Shown here piece by piece: positions 36,701 to 48,549 of a DNA stretch of 64,000 nucleotides. Origin of the DNA: Rhyacophila brunnea (taxonomy: Eukaryota > Arthropoda > Insecta > Trichoptera > Rhyacophilidae). The notes beneath the pieces were generated by a model. It was not told the origin of the DNA. It worked only from the letters and a program-made list of their open reading frames with translations, and ran no database searches. Each line of letters starts with the position of its first letter. Position 1 is the first letter of the stretch. The DNA is taken from the NCBI GenBank assembly GCA_022495005.1, contig JAGYXB010001404.1:124001-188000 (forward strand). Direction: 5' to 3'. A program made the translations under genes and the position numbers.

Positions 36701-37195
36701 CTATCTATTATTAGGTTTTGATGATTTATTATACGCTTATCATTGATAAGGTAAGGGGTTTTTTACAAACACTTCAACTCTTCATAATTTTGTTTGTTAT
36801 ATTATTATTTTTATTATATTATTATTATATATAATATATATTTATTATTATTATAATTGAATATATTAGTATACTTTATTTAATCATATACCTACAAATT
36901 GGTGTGTCTATAATAATTAATTAAAAGCCAGGCAATATAAGTGGAAAATTTGGAACAAGACCACCCCTATAATAAATTTTGCGCCACTCACATCAATGGT
37001 TGTTAGTTATCGTAATAAATGGTTCCAAGAACTACCAACGTATTAAATTTCAGCTTCCTCGCTTACAAATGAATTCTTGATTAAACTGTACTCATCTATG
37101 TGGAATGACCCAAATTCTGAGGTGCGATATAATTATTATATTTATTATATTATTATATTAATACTTTCACGGTTATTAATTGTTATCGTATTTAT
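36701..37195. other. AT-rich sequence with (TTA)n-like low complexity at 36790-36860
   Basis: Irregular TTA/TAT repeats dominate around 36795-36860. No gene supported. Confidence 0.5.
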
Positions 37196-37351
37196 AGATT
37201 TCTGGGTTTTCACCGTGTGTACTTCTTCCTTCTTTTCTCGACGTTTAGAGCTCGTTACAGAGGCCTCTTTTTCTTGAGAATGGTCTCCGTAACGAGTTCG
37301 AGACATCGAGAAAAGAAGGAAGAAGTATACACCGTGAAAACTTAGAAATCT
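37196..37351. repeat. Long hairpin with 67-base arms
   Basis: The left arm 37196-37262 and the right arm 37285-37351 are inverted copies with about 58 of 67 positions paired and a 22-base loop. Shared core: ACTTCTTCCTTCTTTTCTCG against its complement. It starts AGATTTCT and ends AGAAATCT. It may be a foldback transposon, and a transcript through it would fold into a long double-stranded stem. Confidence 0.88.
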
Positions 37352-38007
37352 AAGGCGCGACATTGTTTTTACCTGAATATAGTTATTTTAAATTACAAAG
37401 TAAATACCTAACAAAACGTTTGTAAAGATTATAGAATTATCAGATTTATATACGTGACCACAAACAATAATTTTAAATGCTGGCTACGCCATTAGTAATT
37501 ATTTTATCATCATCGTCGATCCCATAGTTTTATTCACTCTACTCGGTCCCTGGTTCTTTCCTGCTACTTTCGTCCACCGAAATTTACGAGTTCGTCTATC
37601 TAGAGGGTTTTACGGCGTCTATCTCTTCGCATATTATTCCTTGGCTACTAACTAGTTATCATATAATACAATTAATAGTATTGAACGATTTATAAGTGGA
37701 TATTTGTTATTTAATGTATTTTATATAAGTTTTTTTTGATTACGATATTAACATTATCCTAAATAATACCTACAATTGGATGTTTCCAAAACTTTGTCGT
37801 ATAACTTGAATATTATAAACACAGAGGAAACATGTTTATAATTTAATTAATATTATTATTAAATAAATAAGCAGACATGTTAAATTATACAGGTTATTTT
37901 TAATTTAATTTTTTAATTTAATTTAAATTAATAATTATGAATGACTATCAGTGTCTTAACAACTCAGGATGAGTTCTAGACGTCTTTAAATAACACTCTC
38001 TATTCCG
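37352..38007. other. AT-rich sequence without recognised feature
   Basis: Nothing supported. Confidence 0.4.
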
Positions 38008-38416
38008 AATCAGTTGCGGCATGGCAGGCGAGATGGGTGGCCTCCCGACTTTTCTATACTTTCCAGTTGTCTCGGTGAGCCACATGGCGAGGAAAATGAT
38101 GCCGACTTACTGGACCAGTCAATTCATGACTGGCTATGGAAACTTTGCGGATAAACTGCAAGGGTTTGGCTTGGCAGGACATGGGTCGGGTTGCTCATGT
38201 GGACACGACCAGCAGGAAGCAGAACACGTCCTGTGGGACTGTCCACTTATGGGCTCCAAACGAGCGGAGTTGTTTACCCGGGTCCGACCCCATTCGGGCC
38301 CAATAGAACACGCGGACATGGTGGCAACCGAGGCCAATTTTGCGGCCTTTACTAAATTAGCCAGAGCGTACGGGGAGCGGGACACTCCCGACCCCCCTTG
38401 CGACTCTTCAAATTAA
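38008..38416 (+). pseudogene. R1-type LINE ORF2 C-terminus, 5' truncated
   Basis: This is the end of the polyprotein of an R1-clade non-LTR retrotransposon. The frame opens with VAAWQARWVAS, matching the AWQ-x-RW segment after the RNase H region. A frameshift near 38050-38070 leads into the open 131-codon frame at 38021-38416. That frame has TYWTSQFMTGYGNFADKL, corresponding to the usual LTQ-LTGHG-F block, and then a zinc-binding knuckle CSCGHDQQEAEHVLWDCP with C-x-C-x8-H-x4-C spacing. Polymerase and endonuclease are missing, so it is a dead 5'-truncated insertion. Its GC content is far above its flanks. About 200 bases of likely 3' untranslated region follow to about 38620. Confidence 0.87.
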
Positions 38417-38620
38417 AGTCACTTTGATAGTTGCCATATAAATAATTAACATCATGCATTCGCACTTCGGTGCAAGGTTGCATCACCAGTCCCGTGCGGC
38501 TCTGCTCGGGACAAAATGAGGGCTTAAATTCTTTGATCTGGCACATGTAAAGGTTATGTTAGGCGGCCATGTATCGACGTGGCTGCATATTATACATAAC
38601 GGGTGCGGAGGTGGGAGTTT
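38417..38620 (+). mobile_element. Probable 3' untranslated tail of the R1-type LINE
   Basis: GC-richer sequence continues directly after the stop, including GGTGCAAGGTTGCATCACC and CGGGTGCGGAGGTGGGAG, and then drops to AT-rich. No poly(A) end is clear, so the boundary is approximate. Confidence 0.5.
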
Positions 38621-39340
38621 TACACATCACGTACATACTCGAACATATTTAAAACATTAATAATTTTAATAAAAACGCAATTTTTGTACTGAACTCACTT
38701 TTTTATTAAATAATTGTATCAGTTTTGTCAGTTGTCAAACATATATTTATAATAACCAAATTCAAAAAAAGTACCAAAACATTCAAAAATACATTAACCC
38801 ATTTACTGCAGACCCTTTAATTAATATTTAACTACCACATTTAAATAACAGGCTAATTACTTATATCTAATGGCCACCTGATGGGCAACGCAACAGTTGC
38901 GTTGGACGCAGTGAATGGGTAAGTAGCCTACCGAACAATCCTACACTCACATTTAATAATTAAAATGTATCAATTGAATATAAATATTTTTTCATTAGGC
39001 ATACGTTGGGCGGACGTGTTAAAAAATATCACGCCTGACAGTTAACTTCCCGTGAGAATTGACGGCTTGACTACGATACTAATAATATCATATTTATCAC
39101 TTTTTAAATTTATTTTGGGGTTAAGTGATTTATGTTATAATCTTATAATAGCCTTACTGGCATGCGAATGCAAAAGCGTTTATGTTAGCCGCTTTCGGTG
39201 AAGCACCTTGCTAAAAGGTGCGAATTTTAAACTTAAATCAAACTGTCTCTGCTTTAGTCAATAATTATTTACAATAATTACAATTTTACATCAGTTCACA
39301 GGGCTTACTGACGTATTATTTTAATAGTAATTAATAGTAC
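38621..39340. other. AT-rich sequence without recognised feature
   Basis: Nothing supported. Confidence 0.4.
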
Positions 39341-39348
39341 CTACCTCC

Positions 39349-40130
39349 CAGTGGCGAAGACTCCATACTAGGCGATTATTTAAAGCCTACCTTCTTAAGA
39401 AAAATATTTTTTAATTGCATATTGACATATTAATATACTTAATCACTTCATTATTTTATGTTATATAAAAATAATTTATTTTGCCAACGAGATCGCATAT
39501 GTAGGAATGTATTACAGTATTACACAGTTTACAAAACAACTGCAAAGGTATTAAAAAAACCACAGCGCGCCGCGCCGTAAATTAAATAATAAATGCCGCG
39601 ATTTCTCGACGTAAATAAATTTCCGATTATGTTTGGAATAATTCTGAATTTTTTTTTGTATGGACTTTACGTCTCGTAACCTCAGCAAGTCTGCTGATTT
39701 GTACGAAATGAGGCAAGCTCCTTTCGCAGAGCCTAAAACATTCGCGCATAATATTGTTGTCACAACTGCGCACTTTGTCCAAAATCATTAATAATTAGAT
39801 AATTAAAAAAATAATTTCAACGGCATTTAATCGAATATTAATAAATAAGTAAGTATAGATTGTTTTTAAAAATAAAAATAAATTTTATCTAATGATTTTT
39901 GATGGGTATACATGTTTTGAAAAATACGTAATTTAAACACATCGCTCATTTTTATGTCGTCAATGAGTTTTTGAAGTTTCATTGAATTAGTGTGTCGTTA
40001 TCATTTATTAGTGTGTGCCTATTCATTAGTAGTAAATATCGTACTATTCTCGTAAATATACCTGACAAGTGTGCTCTTTTTATCATATCTCCACAGCCTA
40101 CCTCTTTCCAAAAGTCACCCTTCGCCACTG
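39349..40130. mobile_element. hAT-type element, 'CAGTGGCGAAG' family
   Basis: Termini CAGTGGCGAAG and CTTCGCCACTG are perfect 11-base inverted copies. Both flanks carry CTACCTCC (39341-39348 and 40131-40138), a perfect 8-bp duplication. About 782 bases. Short internal frames show no transposase motif, so it is non-autonomous. Confidence 0.93.
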
Positions 40131-40138
40131 CTACCTCC

Positions 40139-40747
40139 ACACCTTTCCACATACCGCATTGTAGAAAAATGTTGTACTCTTTAGTTACCTACTGTTACGA
40201 ACCTAATTCGTGACCCCTTGGGGGGTGCTCCCTTAGTGGAGTAGTGGACGACGCAACCACATCGGTCTGACCTTGATAGTCAAATCTGCCACTAGGTATA
40301 AGACGATGACCCTCGACAAAGCCAAGCAACATATAAACATGTATATGAGTCCCACGGTTTACCTTGACAGGTCCCACCACCTCTCAGGGTGAACTGTGGA
40401 CGAGAGAAGTCGGTCATAAGGACCATGTAAATATAAAGGTAACGATGTGTATAGCGGCGACATAATAATAATACAAATTACCATAAATCTAGTATAACAT
40501 ATAATAATAGAATCAATAGGTAAGTTTAAATTAAATAAGATTATATTATATTCAATTCAATAGGTATATGATTGTTAGGCATACATTAATTATGAACAGG
40601 ACTTTGATTGTAAGTTATAATGTAATGTAATATAATACCATGTAAAATATAGAGCAATGAATAGATAGATATCACTGATATCAGAGTGAAGAATTTGGAC
40701 GGGCGTTCATGTATAGAAATTGTAAGAGTAATCGATAACTTAATATT
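40139..40747. other. Intergenic sequence with a GC-richer block at 40185-40440
   Basis: The block starting near TGTTACGAACC and containing CCCCTTGGGGGGTGCTCCC stands out in composition. It could be a piece of a long terminal repeat or of another element. No paired copy or end was found. Confidence 0.35.
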
Positions 40748-41417
40748 AAGGGGGTCATGCTCGTCGAAGGTCAAAATTGAGTTTTTATTGTATTTTAAAA
40801 CCATGATCCTGGACACTCTTTAAACGTTGTAGATAATTTATTTATATAATTTTGAAGCCTTATTATCCTTTATAGTTATTTTAAACATTTGATGACTGCA
40901 TAAAGTATTTTTGTTACATAAAATAGTATTCTTTTAAACCTCTCGCTCTAATGTTTTAGAATATAGTCATATTTCGGTACATAACTGTGCAGTGGTGTTA
41001 AGATTTTTTACATTTATTAATTTTTAAACGCATTTATGAAACCATTAGTATAATTTATTACGAGATAATTTTTGTAAAATATTCACGATAAAAAATTATA
41101 TTGATAATCTCTGTGATCCCAAATTTGACAAGAATTAGGCATTTTATAATTTAAAAAATCGGCAAGATTAACACATTTGAAGATGATTCTAAAGATACTT
41201 ATTATAAGCTATGTCTTTGACCATTCAAGTATGATAAACATCTTATGAATAATGATTGCTTTATAATAATTATTGACCTAAGAATAAGGTAGTGTTTTTT
41301 TGAAATACGCCATTTCTTTTGTCATTCCCCAGTGGTTAAGCTACAACATACGGCCGTAGCCATAAATTGACAAACTATAATAATTGAAGTAGGGAGTAAA
41401 ATGATATTGACGCACGT
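40748..41417 (+). repeat. Dispersed repeat family A, copy 3
   Basis: Homologous over its full length to 5112-5789 (inverted) and over its first 460 bases to 2021-2484. It starts AAGGGGGTCATGCTCG and fades out after GGGAGTAAAATGATATTGACG. Function and class unknown. Confidence 0.8.
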
Positions 41418-41660
41418 GTTTGACGTGGGCCGTTACGAATGTAACACAAGCAGTAGTATTAATCATGTATTTTGTTTAACTAGAATTAGCCGAAAAGTCC
41501 GGGCCCCATACAAAATTTCAAAGTAAAACCCAAAAAGTCATTATTTCTTCCTAAATCGGATAACTTCGATTTCTGGAAGTTTTTCATTTTTTTGTCAGAA
41601 AGTCCCGATTTCATACAAAAAATATCGAAAAATCGAAAGTGTTAGAGATTCGGGAACTTA

Positions 41661-42094
41661 GAGCCTGTCCACGTGGCGCGTTTTTGCGCGCGAGTGCCAA
41701 AAATGCATTGCGCCCAGATGACGCGTATTACGCGCGAGTAGCAAAAATTCTTTGCGCTCAGTATTCAACATGGAAACCGAGGAAGCGGTAGTTATAAGTG
41801 GCGGATTTGTTTTGGAATTTTTGCTTGATATCGGAGAGCGGATTCAAACTAGCCGACAAATCACTTCCGCGCGTGCTGGCGATCGCGATGTTACTGGGCG
41901 CAGTAATTGGCGGCCTAGTACCTCGACTCGCGCACAACACACGCGAGGTCGAGAGTCTGGCGTATGCCCGACGCACTCCGCGCGAGAGTCGCCACGCGCG
42001 AGCGCTTGTAGACAGCTGCATTGGGTCACAATATGTACCTGGAAAAAGCGCGATTTGTCACTCGCGCGTAAAAACGCGCCATGTGGACAGGCTC
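41661..42094. mobile_element. PIF/Harbinger-type element with TTA duplications
   Basis: Termini GAGCCTGTCCACGTGGCGCG and CGCGCCATGTGGACAGGCTC are inverted, and the pairing extends to about 37 bases (through GCGCGCGAGTG/CACTCGCGCG). Both flanks are TTA (41658-41660 and 42095-42097), the TWA-type 3-bp target duplication of PIF/Harbinger. The interior is very rich in CGCG, which opens long overlapping frames on both strands. Confidence 0.9.
41770..41900 (+). pseudogene. Possible N-terminal remnant of a Harbinger protein
   Basis: An ATG at 41770 opens METEEAVVISGGFVLEFLL, an acidic-then-hydrophobic start that resembles the N-termini of some Harbinger transposases. The frame is open past the element's end to 42297, but overlapping frames are also open on the other strand, so openness alone is weak evidence. 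No nuclease catalytic motif is present. Confidence 0.25.
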
Positions 42095-42097
42095 TTA

Positions 42098-43105
42098 GTC
42101 TCCGGACGGCGAAAAATCCAGATAGACGGGTGGCTTTTTGGGGGGAGGGGCTATTTCACGTACGGCGTTCCCAAATCGGTAATGCAGACACTATCTCGCT
42201 TGCACGTAAGGCCCCATCACGCTTCCGCAGATCCCGCTTATTCAGTACAATTATTTCAACACCTATAGCTCAAGAACTGTATGTCCGATTGGGCTGAAAT
42301 TTAGTACATATCGATTGCAGCTTAATCGCAAACGAACAAGTTACGTTATTGATCCCGCGAATCAAAGCGCTTACGAGATATCCGACCATACATGGATTGG
42401 GCGGCTTAGATTGTTTTTTACTCCATAATTATAAAATAATTAGATGTAATACATATCCATATATTTACATAAATAGGTATGTAATTTAATAAATTTATTT
42501 CACAGCGTTGCGCTGTATGGTACGTGGATGCGGCCTTCGGGCAGGTACGACCTTGTGACTCCTGCCGCTCAACAATGACAAGACCTACGATACGGGGTGT
42601 GAACTCACATACAAGATCTTCTAACGACGAAGGGATTGATACCTTATACACTTCCGTACGTCAAGTTTTCGTATGATTTTCAGAGGCCCTGAATTTTTTT
42701 TGAACTTTCATTTTATTGGTCATCGGTTTCCAAACCTTCAACGTGACAGCTCCAATCGCTCTATAAAAATAATTGTGTAATATCAGCGATACTTTGTTGA
42801 ATTATGTGAACTTTTAAATAATTGTGAATAATTTGTGAATTTGGAACTTGACTTGTCTTTTTGTGTAATTAAATAAAACTGAATTCTGTGCAACAATTAA
42901 TACTTTTTGACTATAACTAACATTAAAGCGTGTACCACTGTGAATGTGAACAATATATGAACCAATTTAACTTTTCTACGAGTTTCATTTGAAGACTTAT
43001 CATGAATACTCCAGTCCACGGGATCACCGCCTGCTCTCCCACAACGATGAACCTCCACTCCCACCCTCAGAGCTAGCCAAAGGATTTGGAGGCACCTCAC
43101 TTCTA
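42098..43105. other. Intergenic sequence, compositionally mixed
   Basis: A segment near 42255-42330 (ACCTATAGCTCAAGAACTG...) resembles the 5' region of the Helitron at 45640 (ATTTATAACTCAAGAACGG), a weak hint of a second Helitron fragment. 42500-42660 is GC-richer with no recognised frame. Confidence 0.35.
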
Positions 43106-43173
43106 CTAATTAAAACTTTTATTGTGTTGAAAAATATCGCAAATAATAAAAACACAATAAAAGTTTCAATTAG
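43106..43173. repeat. Short hairpin, 23-base arms
   Basis: CTAATTAAAACTTTTATTGT (43106) and ACAATAAAAGTTTCAATTAG (ending 43173) are inverted copies with one mismatch over 23 bases, separated by 22 bases. Confidence 0.75.
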
Positions 43174-43207
43174 TGGTGACGTGAAAGGTGACCATAGATA
43201 ACAGACG

Positions 43208-43230
43208 TATATATATATATATATATATAG
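43208..43230. repeat. (AT)n microsatellite
   Basis: A run of eleven or so alternating TA dinucleotides. Confidence 0.9.
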
Positions 43231-45480
43231 ATTCGTAAGTTCCATACAAGAAGATGCCCCCTATAATTGGCACCATCTATTGGCGTGACTAGAAGCTTTG
43301 GCTATAACAGAACCATAGATCCGAACCCAAAAAAGTATTTATAATTTTAAAAACGAAATTGTGACAAAAATTAATAAAAAGTCGATATTTCAATTCAGAT
43401 AGGTACACTTTATTGCAATGATAATTATATTGACAAATTATGAGTAACAATATAAATTTATGAGGACATAATTATGTAATAATAATAATAGTAATGCACT
43501 CCCATCATGGAAATTATTTGTCAGCACTTCCTGTCAGATTGATGACTTCATTACTTATTTCATATATTGTGTAGCTTGAAGATTTCTTTATAAATTTTCA
43601 TCGCTTGACGATCAACAACATATTGATGTAGATTCTGAAACAATAATTTTAAAATCTAATTAATCTCAAAATATAAAATGACAATGGTCGCCATTTACAC
43701 TTTTGTAAGAATGCGCAAATATAATATAGACATTTTATATAGGTAGGTACGTAATTTACTCAAACATAATCTTCTTTATATACCTACCTATTTTTTATGT
43801 TTGCCTTGGTAGATTTGCAAACGTGAAAATTACAATAGGAAGGTACTATCATTATTTCGATACCACGACTGCAAAGAAATTTCAAGGGGCATACAATTGT
43901 ATATACCTATAAACATAATATAATAAAAGTAGACTTACCCATTAACTTATTTTATCAGCTATCGGATTGCAAAACCTTTTATCAATATGGTTTAAAAACG
44001 CCGAACAGCAATATTATTCTGACACTTGACACTTGGACGACTGCTTTTGTTTTGAAAATATCATGTAGAATTGACATGAAATTTGAAAAGACTGATCGAA
44101 AGCTCGAATGTTGATTGGCTGGACCATGGGTGAGCTCTGATTGGTCATTGAAATGGCCTTGTATCATGCGACTTCGTGTGTGACCGTGCTACCATCTATT
44201 CTGAAAACTGAGTATTAGGTGGTCACGTTCGCTGTATGGAACTTTCATCCCCCTGAAGGTGACTCATTTGTCTTAAAACAAATGAAAATAATAAAAAGTG
44301 AAAGCATGACTCAATTTTAAAAAAAACAAATGAAAATACAGTAAACTGCATTATCGCTCGAGCTTTCATATATTATTTTCGCCAATTGATTTCACTCAAA
44401 GCCGACTTATTGCGACCTAATTACGCTGAGTCACTACATTTTAAAATAAAGACATGCTAGAATACGTACTATGTTATTCTACTACTAAATGGATTTATTT
44501 ATTTTTATATCAATATTTTTTATGTTTAATCAAGATTATAAACTAACATAAAGCATAAATAAGTGCAGGGACTAAACAGTACCGTTATGTCGTATCATCT
44601 TCAAGTTGTTTAATACGGAAAAATAATTCTAAATACAAAATCAAAGAAGCATTTTAATACCTAGGTAAAATCTCAACGATCTATGAATAATATTGAATAA
44701 TGTTTATCAAATAAGAAATAATCTACAATTATAATATATCTGTACCTCAGAGTTAGTCTGAAAACAACTCTTTCGGGAAAAAAACGCAATTTGTACCATT
44801 ATTCAGGTCATTAAAAATAATGGAGTTTCAGAGTTTTGTTATAAATAGACTTAAATAATGTATTGGGTTTGAAAGATAAAATCAGGCACAAAATCTATAT
44901 GTACTTAACCTATTGTAGAATCAGACTGAATATACATTGACTTAATGATCAATGGTTATTGTTAAAATATTTTACGTCTTAATATAATATATATTGTTAT
45001 TTATCTCATATATTTATTGTGACGATGTGTTGAGTTTTACGTATATATGTATCCACTTATTACTTTAAGTGTTCCATTTTACATTTTATAAGAATATTTG
45101 AAAAAAAAACTTGCTTAGTTGGATGAGTTCTGTCATTGGGACATATCCTGTCATCCCGCGGATGTCATCCCAATTCCATATGAGACGTTAAAATGATCAA
45201 TGTACAGCGCATAAACCTCTTGCTTTTACTTTTCTAGTCACGTGTCACCCTTACATACTAAAGGTCCAATTTTATACGAACACATTGCCATAAGCACCTT
45301 GAAAACTTTAGCCTGATTTATTCGAACATTAAATTAATAATAATACGATTTTTCATATGAAAATATCATAATAATTTCATTACCTTTAGTATAAATAATA
45401 TCAAATTAAATTTTCTTAACATATTAGCAAATACAATATAGTATTATCTAAGCATATGATCTTTATTTTTTGTGAATATT
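43231..45480. other. Intergenic sequence without recognised gene
   Basis: AT-rich with short frames only. 44000-44270 is slightly GC-richer but has no family signal. Confidence 0.4.
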
Positions 45481-45990
45481 ATGTATATAGCAGCGCTCGA
45501 AATGACCGGAGCACACCGGAACGCCGATCCGGTTCGTGAAATCTCAGAAATTATGCTCCGTCTCGTGGAAAAATTAAATATTGGGTACCGGTTTGTGAAT
45601 TAGGTAATTGAATTGACTTAAGTACTTCATAATAATATATCTATATATATAAAACATCGGGTTAGTTACACCATTTATAACTCAAGAACGGCTGGACAGA
45701 TTTTTATAATCTTTGTTTTGTTGGATTTGTCTCCGCCCGAAATAGCAGAATAACTATTAAAATATCGGATAAATCACGGAAAAAATAAATTATGAATAAA
45801 ATTAATTTTCTCATACATTTTGACATTTTGAACGATGAACTCGCGCATTCGAAAATAAAAGAAAATCACAAAAAAAAAACCATATACAACGCCATCTCTG
45901 ATACATGACAGAAACAATAAACAGGAAACAAACAAACAAATGAAAGAATGATAGCCGAAATGTCTAACTGTCAATGGTGTAGTGTGCCCA

Positions 45991-47817
45991 ACATTTCGTG
46001 CTTCATGTCAACAGCTCAATTTGCTTGAAAACGATACTCATTGGGATATGACAATCGCTGAAGCAATTATTTCTACATCTCCAAATCAGATACGCACATT
46101 ATTTGCTATCATTATTTCGACATGCTTCCCATCAAATCCACCTGAACTGTGAAACAAGTACAAGGATGACATGTCAGAAGACATTTTACATCGAATTCGT
46201 GTCAGTTCAGAGAATCCCGATCTCAAGGTGAATGAGGAGATACATAACCAGGCGTTGCTTTTGATCGAATATAATATGTGTTACCTCATGTGCGGCAGTT
46301 TGTTAGTCAAGTTAGGGATGCCAACGCCACATCGTGGAATGAACGACGCTTTCAATCGAGAATTGGAACGTGAACGTGAATATGATCGAGATGCATTGAA
46401 CCAATCAATTCAAACGAATGTACCACTGTTGAACTCTCAACAGAAAGAAGTGTATGATACATTAATGAAGGCAATTAATGATGGAAATGGTGGCTTATTT
46501 TTCCTCGACGCGCTCGGTGGAACTGGTAAGACATTCATCATGTCATTGATTTTGGCGTGCGAGATCCAAAAATTCTGTAGCAGTTGCTTCTTCTGAAATA
46601 GCGGCCACGTTGCTAGAAGGATGCCGAATGCCTCATTCAAAGTTGAAATTACCCTTAAACCTGCCAACGACTGAAAAACCAACATGCAACATTGTGAAAC
46701 ACTCAGTAATGGCCAAAGTTTTGTTAGCAAGTAAAATCATCACCTGGGATAAATGCACAATGGCGCACAAACGCGCATTGAAAGCACTCAATCGAACTAT
46801 GAAAGATCTGCGCAATGACTCAAGAAGTTTTGGAGGCGCAGTGATTCTACTATCTGGCGATTTCCGCCAAACACTACCAGTCATTCCAAGATCGACCGCT
46901 GCCGATGAAATAAATGCTTGCCTCAAATCATCGACTCTGTGGTGCTATGTGAAGAAACTTTAGCTGACGACAAACATGCAAGTTGTTTTGCTAAACAATC
47001 CATCTGCCGAAGATTTCTCCAAGTAATTGCTGACTATCGGTAACGGCCGTCTTCCTGTTGATGAATCGAATGGATTGATTTCGTTTCCGCTGAATTTTTG
47101 CAATTTCGTCTCAACTAAGAACGAACTCATCAGCAAAGTGTTACCGAAACATCATTGCTAACCACAAAAATTACAATTGGTTGAGCAAACGAGCAGTCTT
47201 GCGGCAAAGAACAAAGATGTGGATCACTTAAACTTCATAATTCAAAATGAAATTGTTGGTCAACTGCTTTCGTTAAAATCTATCGACTGTGTAACAAACG
47301 AAGACGAAGCAACCAACTATCCAGTTGAATTTTTAAACTCATTGGATCTGCCTGGCTTGCCACCGCATAATTAACAACTGAAGGTTGGCTCGGTAGTCAT
47401 CATGATTTGAAATCTGAACCAACCAAAACTATGTAACGGAACGCTTTTGGTGGTGAGAAAACTCATGAGCAATGTGATTCACGCGACGATAATCAAAGGA
47501 ATGTTCAAAGGTGAGGTAGTTCTCATTTCGAGAATTTCGATGATCCCAACCGATATGCCATTAAACGAATTCAATTTCCAATTCGTCTTGCATTCGGCAT
47601 GACGATCAACAAATTACAAGGCCAATCCTTGCGTGTTTACGGCCTGAATCTATAAAATGAATGTTTCTCTCACGGTCAATTGTACGTAGCATGTTCATGT
47701 GTCGGCAAACCATCTGCTTTGTTCGTTTTCGGACCTGACAACAAAACAAAACTGTCGTATATCACAAGGTACTTCAATGAAGGGAATCTACCCGAGTGCA
47801 ACCCATCCAACAAATAG
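45991..47817 (+). pseudogene. Helitron Pif1-like helicase, truncated and inactivated
   Basis: In the intact family this is the C-terminal SF1B DNA helicase of RepHel, which unwinds the element during rolling-circle transposition. The visible part begins LNLLENDTHWDMTIAEAI and runs through NSQQKEVYDTLMKAI, Walker A GGTGKT (near 46518-46535), IITWDKCTMAHKRALKAL (Walker B region near 46740), LLSGDFRQTLPVIPRST (near 46850), and late motifs GMTINKLQGQSLRVYGL and HGQLYVACSCVGKPSALFVF to the stop at 47815-47817. The Walker B pair, normally DE, reads DK (lysine codon 46751-46753), and the usual SRVG reads SCVG. There are frameshifts near 46568 and after 46963, and several stops. The Rep nuclease and the first part of the helicase are absent. 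Confidence 0.93.
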
Positions 47818-47925
47818 TTTAACAGAAAGTAGTGCAACAATGCTACGCAAATTATTTCGATTCGCTTCAATAAATCAAATGCCTTGCTGCCACGTGAATT
47901 TCATTCTTTTTTTTTCTTTTGACCA

Positions 47926-48152
47926 TGTCCGATCCTAATAGGATCATATGGGCCTCCACAGAGTGGAGGTTTGTATTAACAGATTTTATTTTTACGAGAA
48001 ATGGATGTCAGCCACTTGCTCAACGTATTAGGACAATATTCTGACTCATGCACAAATTAAAAACAATATGTGAACTTGCCAGACCCAGGATTTGAACCTG
48101 GGACCCTTGACACTATACACTGGTGCTTAATCCACGCGGTCATCGTTGGTAT
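47926..48152 (-). repeat. tRNA-derived SINE, family E, copy 3 (inside Helitron)
   Basis: B box on the minus strand GGTTCAAATCC (near 48090). Body matches 33698 and 61246, ending at GATCGGACATGGTC. It lies within the Helitron after the helicase stop, so it inserted later or was carried by it. Confidence 0.85.
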
Positions 48153-48549
48153 ACAGTGTGTACAGTTCAATGTAATTAAAATACTTATCATTTTGATTTG
48201 GTTTTTGCACATTTATTGAACTTATTCATTTTGAGTATTCATTTTAGCTTAATAAAAAACTGAATTTAATTCAGCTAATAAGTTTACACAAGATTATTGA
48301 TTCTGAGGCGGTACGAAGTTCGCCGGGTCAGCTAGTACTATATACAGTTTAATAAGAAACTCGTCAAACTCATGGTAAAAAATAATATTTATTTTAATGT
48401 TTATAAAAGACTTATTCCATGTGACCGTTTGAGCTAAGTATGTATATAATAGAAAACCTATTTAGATAAAATTTGAAAAATATTTTAATATTTTCTGAAA
48501 ATTATCAATCGCTCCGGTTCGTATAATTTTTCTTTCCGAGCTCTGGCAC

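Larger units (their letters stand above)
45640..48335 (+). mobile_element. Helitron, internally deleted, with helicase remnant
   Basis: It starts TCTATATATATAAAA directly after an A and ends CTAG directly before a T, the A/T insertion and TC...CTRR ends of Helitrons. A hairpin GGCG...CGCC at 48307-48324 sits 11 bases before the 3' end, followed by GGGTCAGCTAG. Helitrons move by rolling-circle replication with a RepHel protein. Here only part of the helicase remains, and the coding region begins about 350 bases from the 5' end with no HUH nuclease. A SINE (47926-48152) lies inside. Confidence 0.93.
45491..48545. mobile_element. hAT-like shell interrupted by a Helitron
   Basis: The left end CAGCGCTCGAAATGACCGGA and the right end (minus strand CAGAGCTCGGAAAG, with ACCGGAGCG further in) are inverted relatives. 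Possible duplications TGTATATA and ACTATATA (6 of 8) flank them if the ends are shifted by a base or two. Removing the Helitron leaves about 360 bases. Class is likely hAT but less certain than for the others. Confidence 0.55.

Noticed and set aside
40188..40440. Long terminal repeat starting TGTTACGAA
   Set aside because: No second copy, no polymerase coding nearby and no matching end.
41752..42297. 181-codon and 156-codon frames on the plus strand and 87- and 61-codon frames on the minus strand
   Set aside because: They overlap each other inside a CGCG-rich inverted-repeat element and run past its ends, as expected from low stop-codon density. Only the first ~20 residues of one are kept as a doubtful remnant.
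46437..46926. Minus-strand frames of 97 codons opposite the helicase
   Set aside because: They are antisense shadows of the helicase reading frame, whose motifs are clear on the plus strand.
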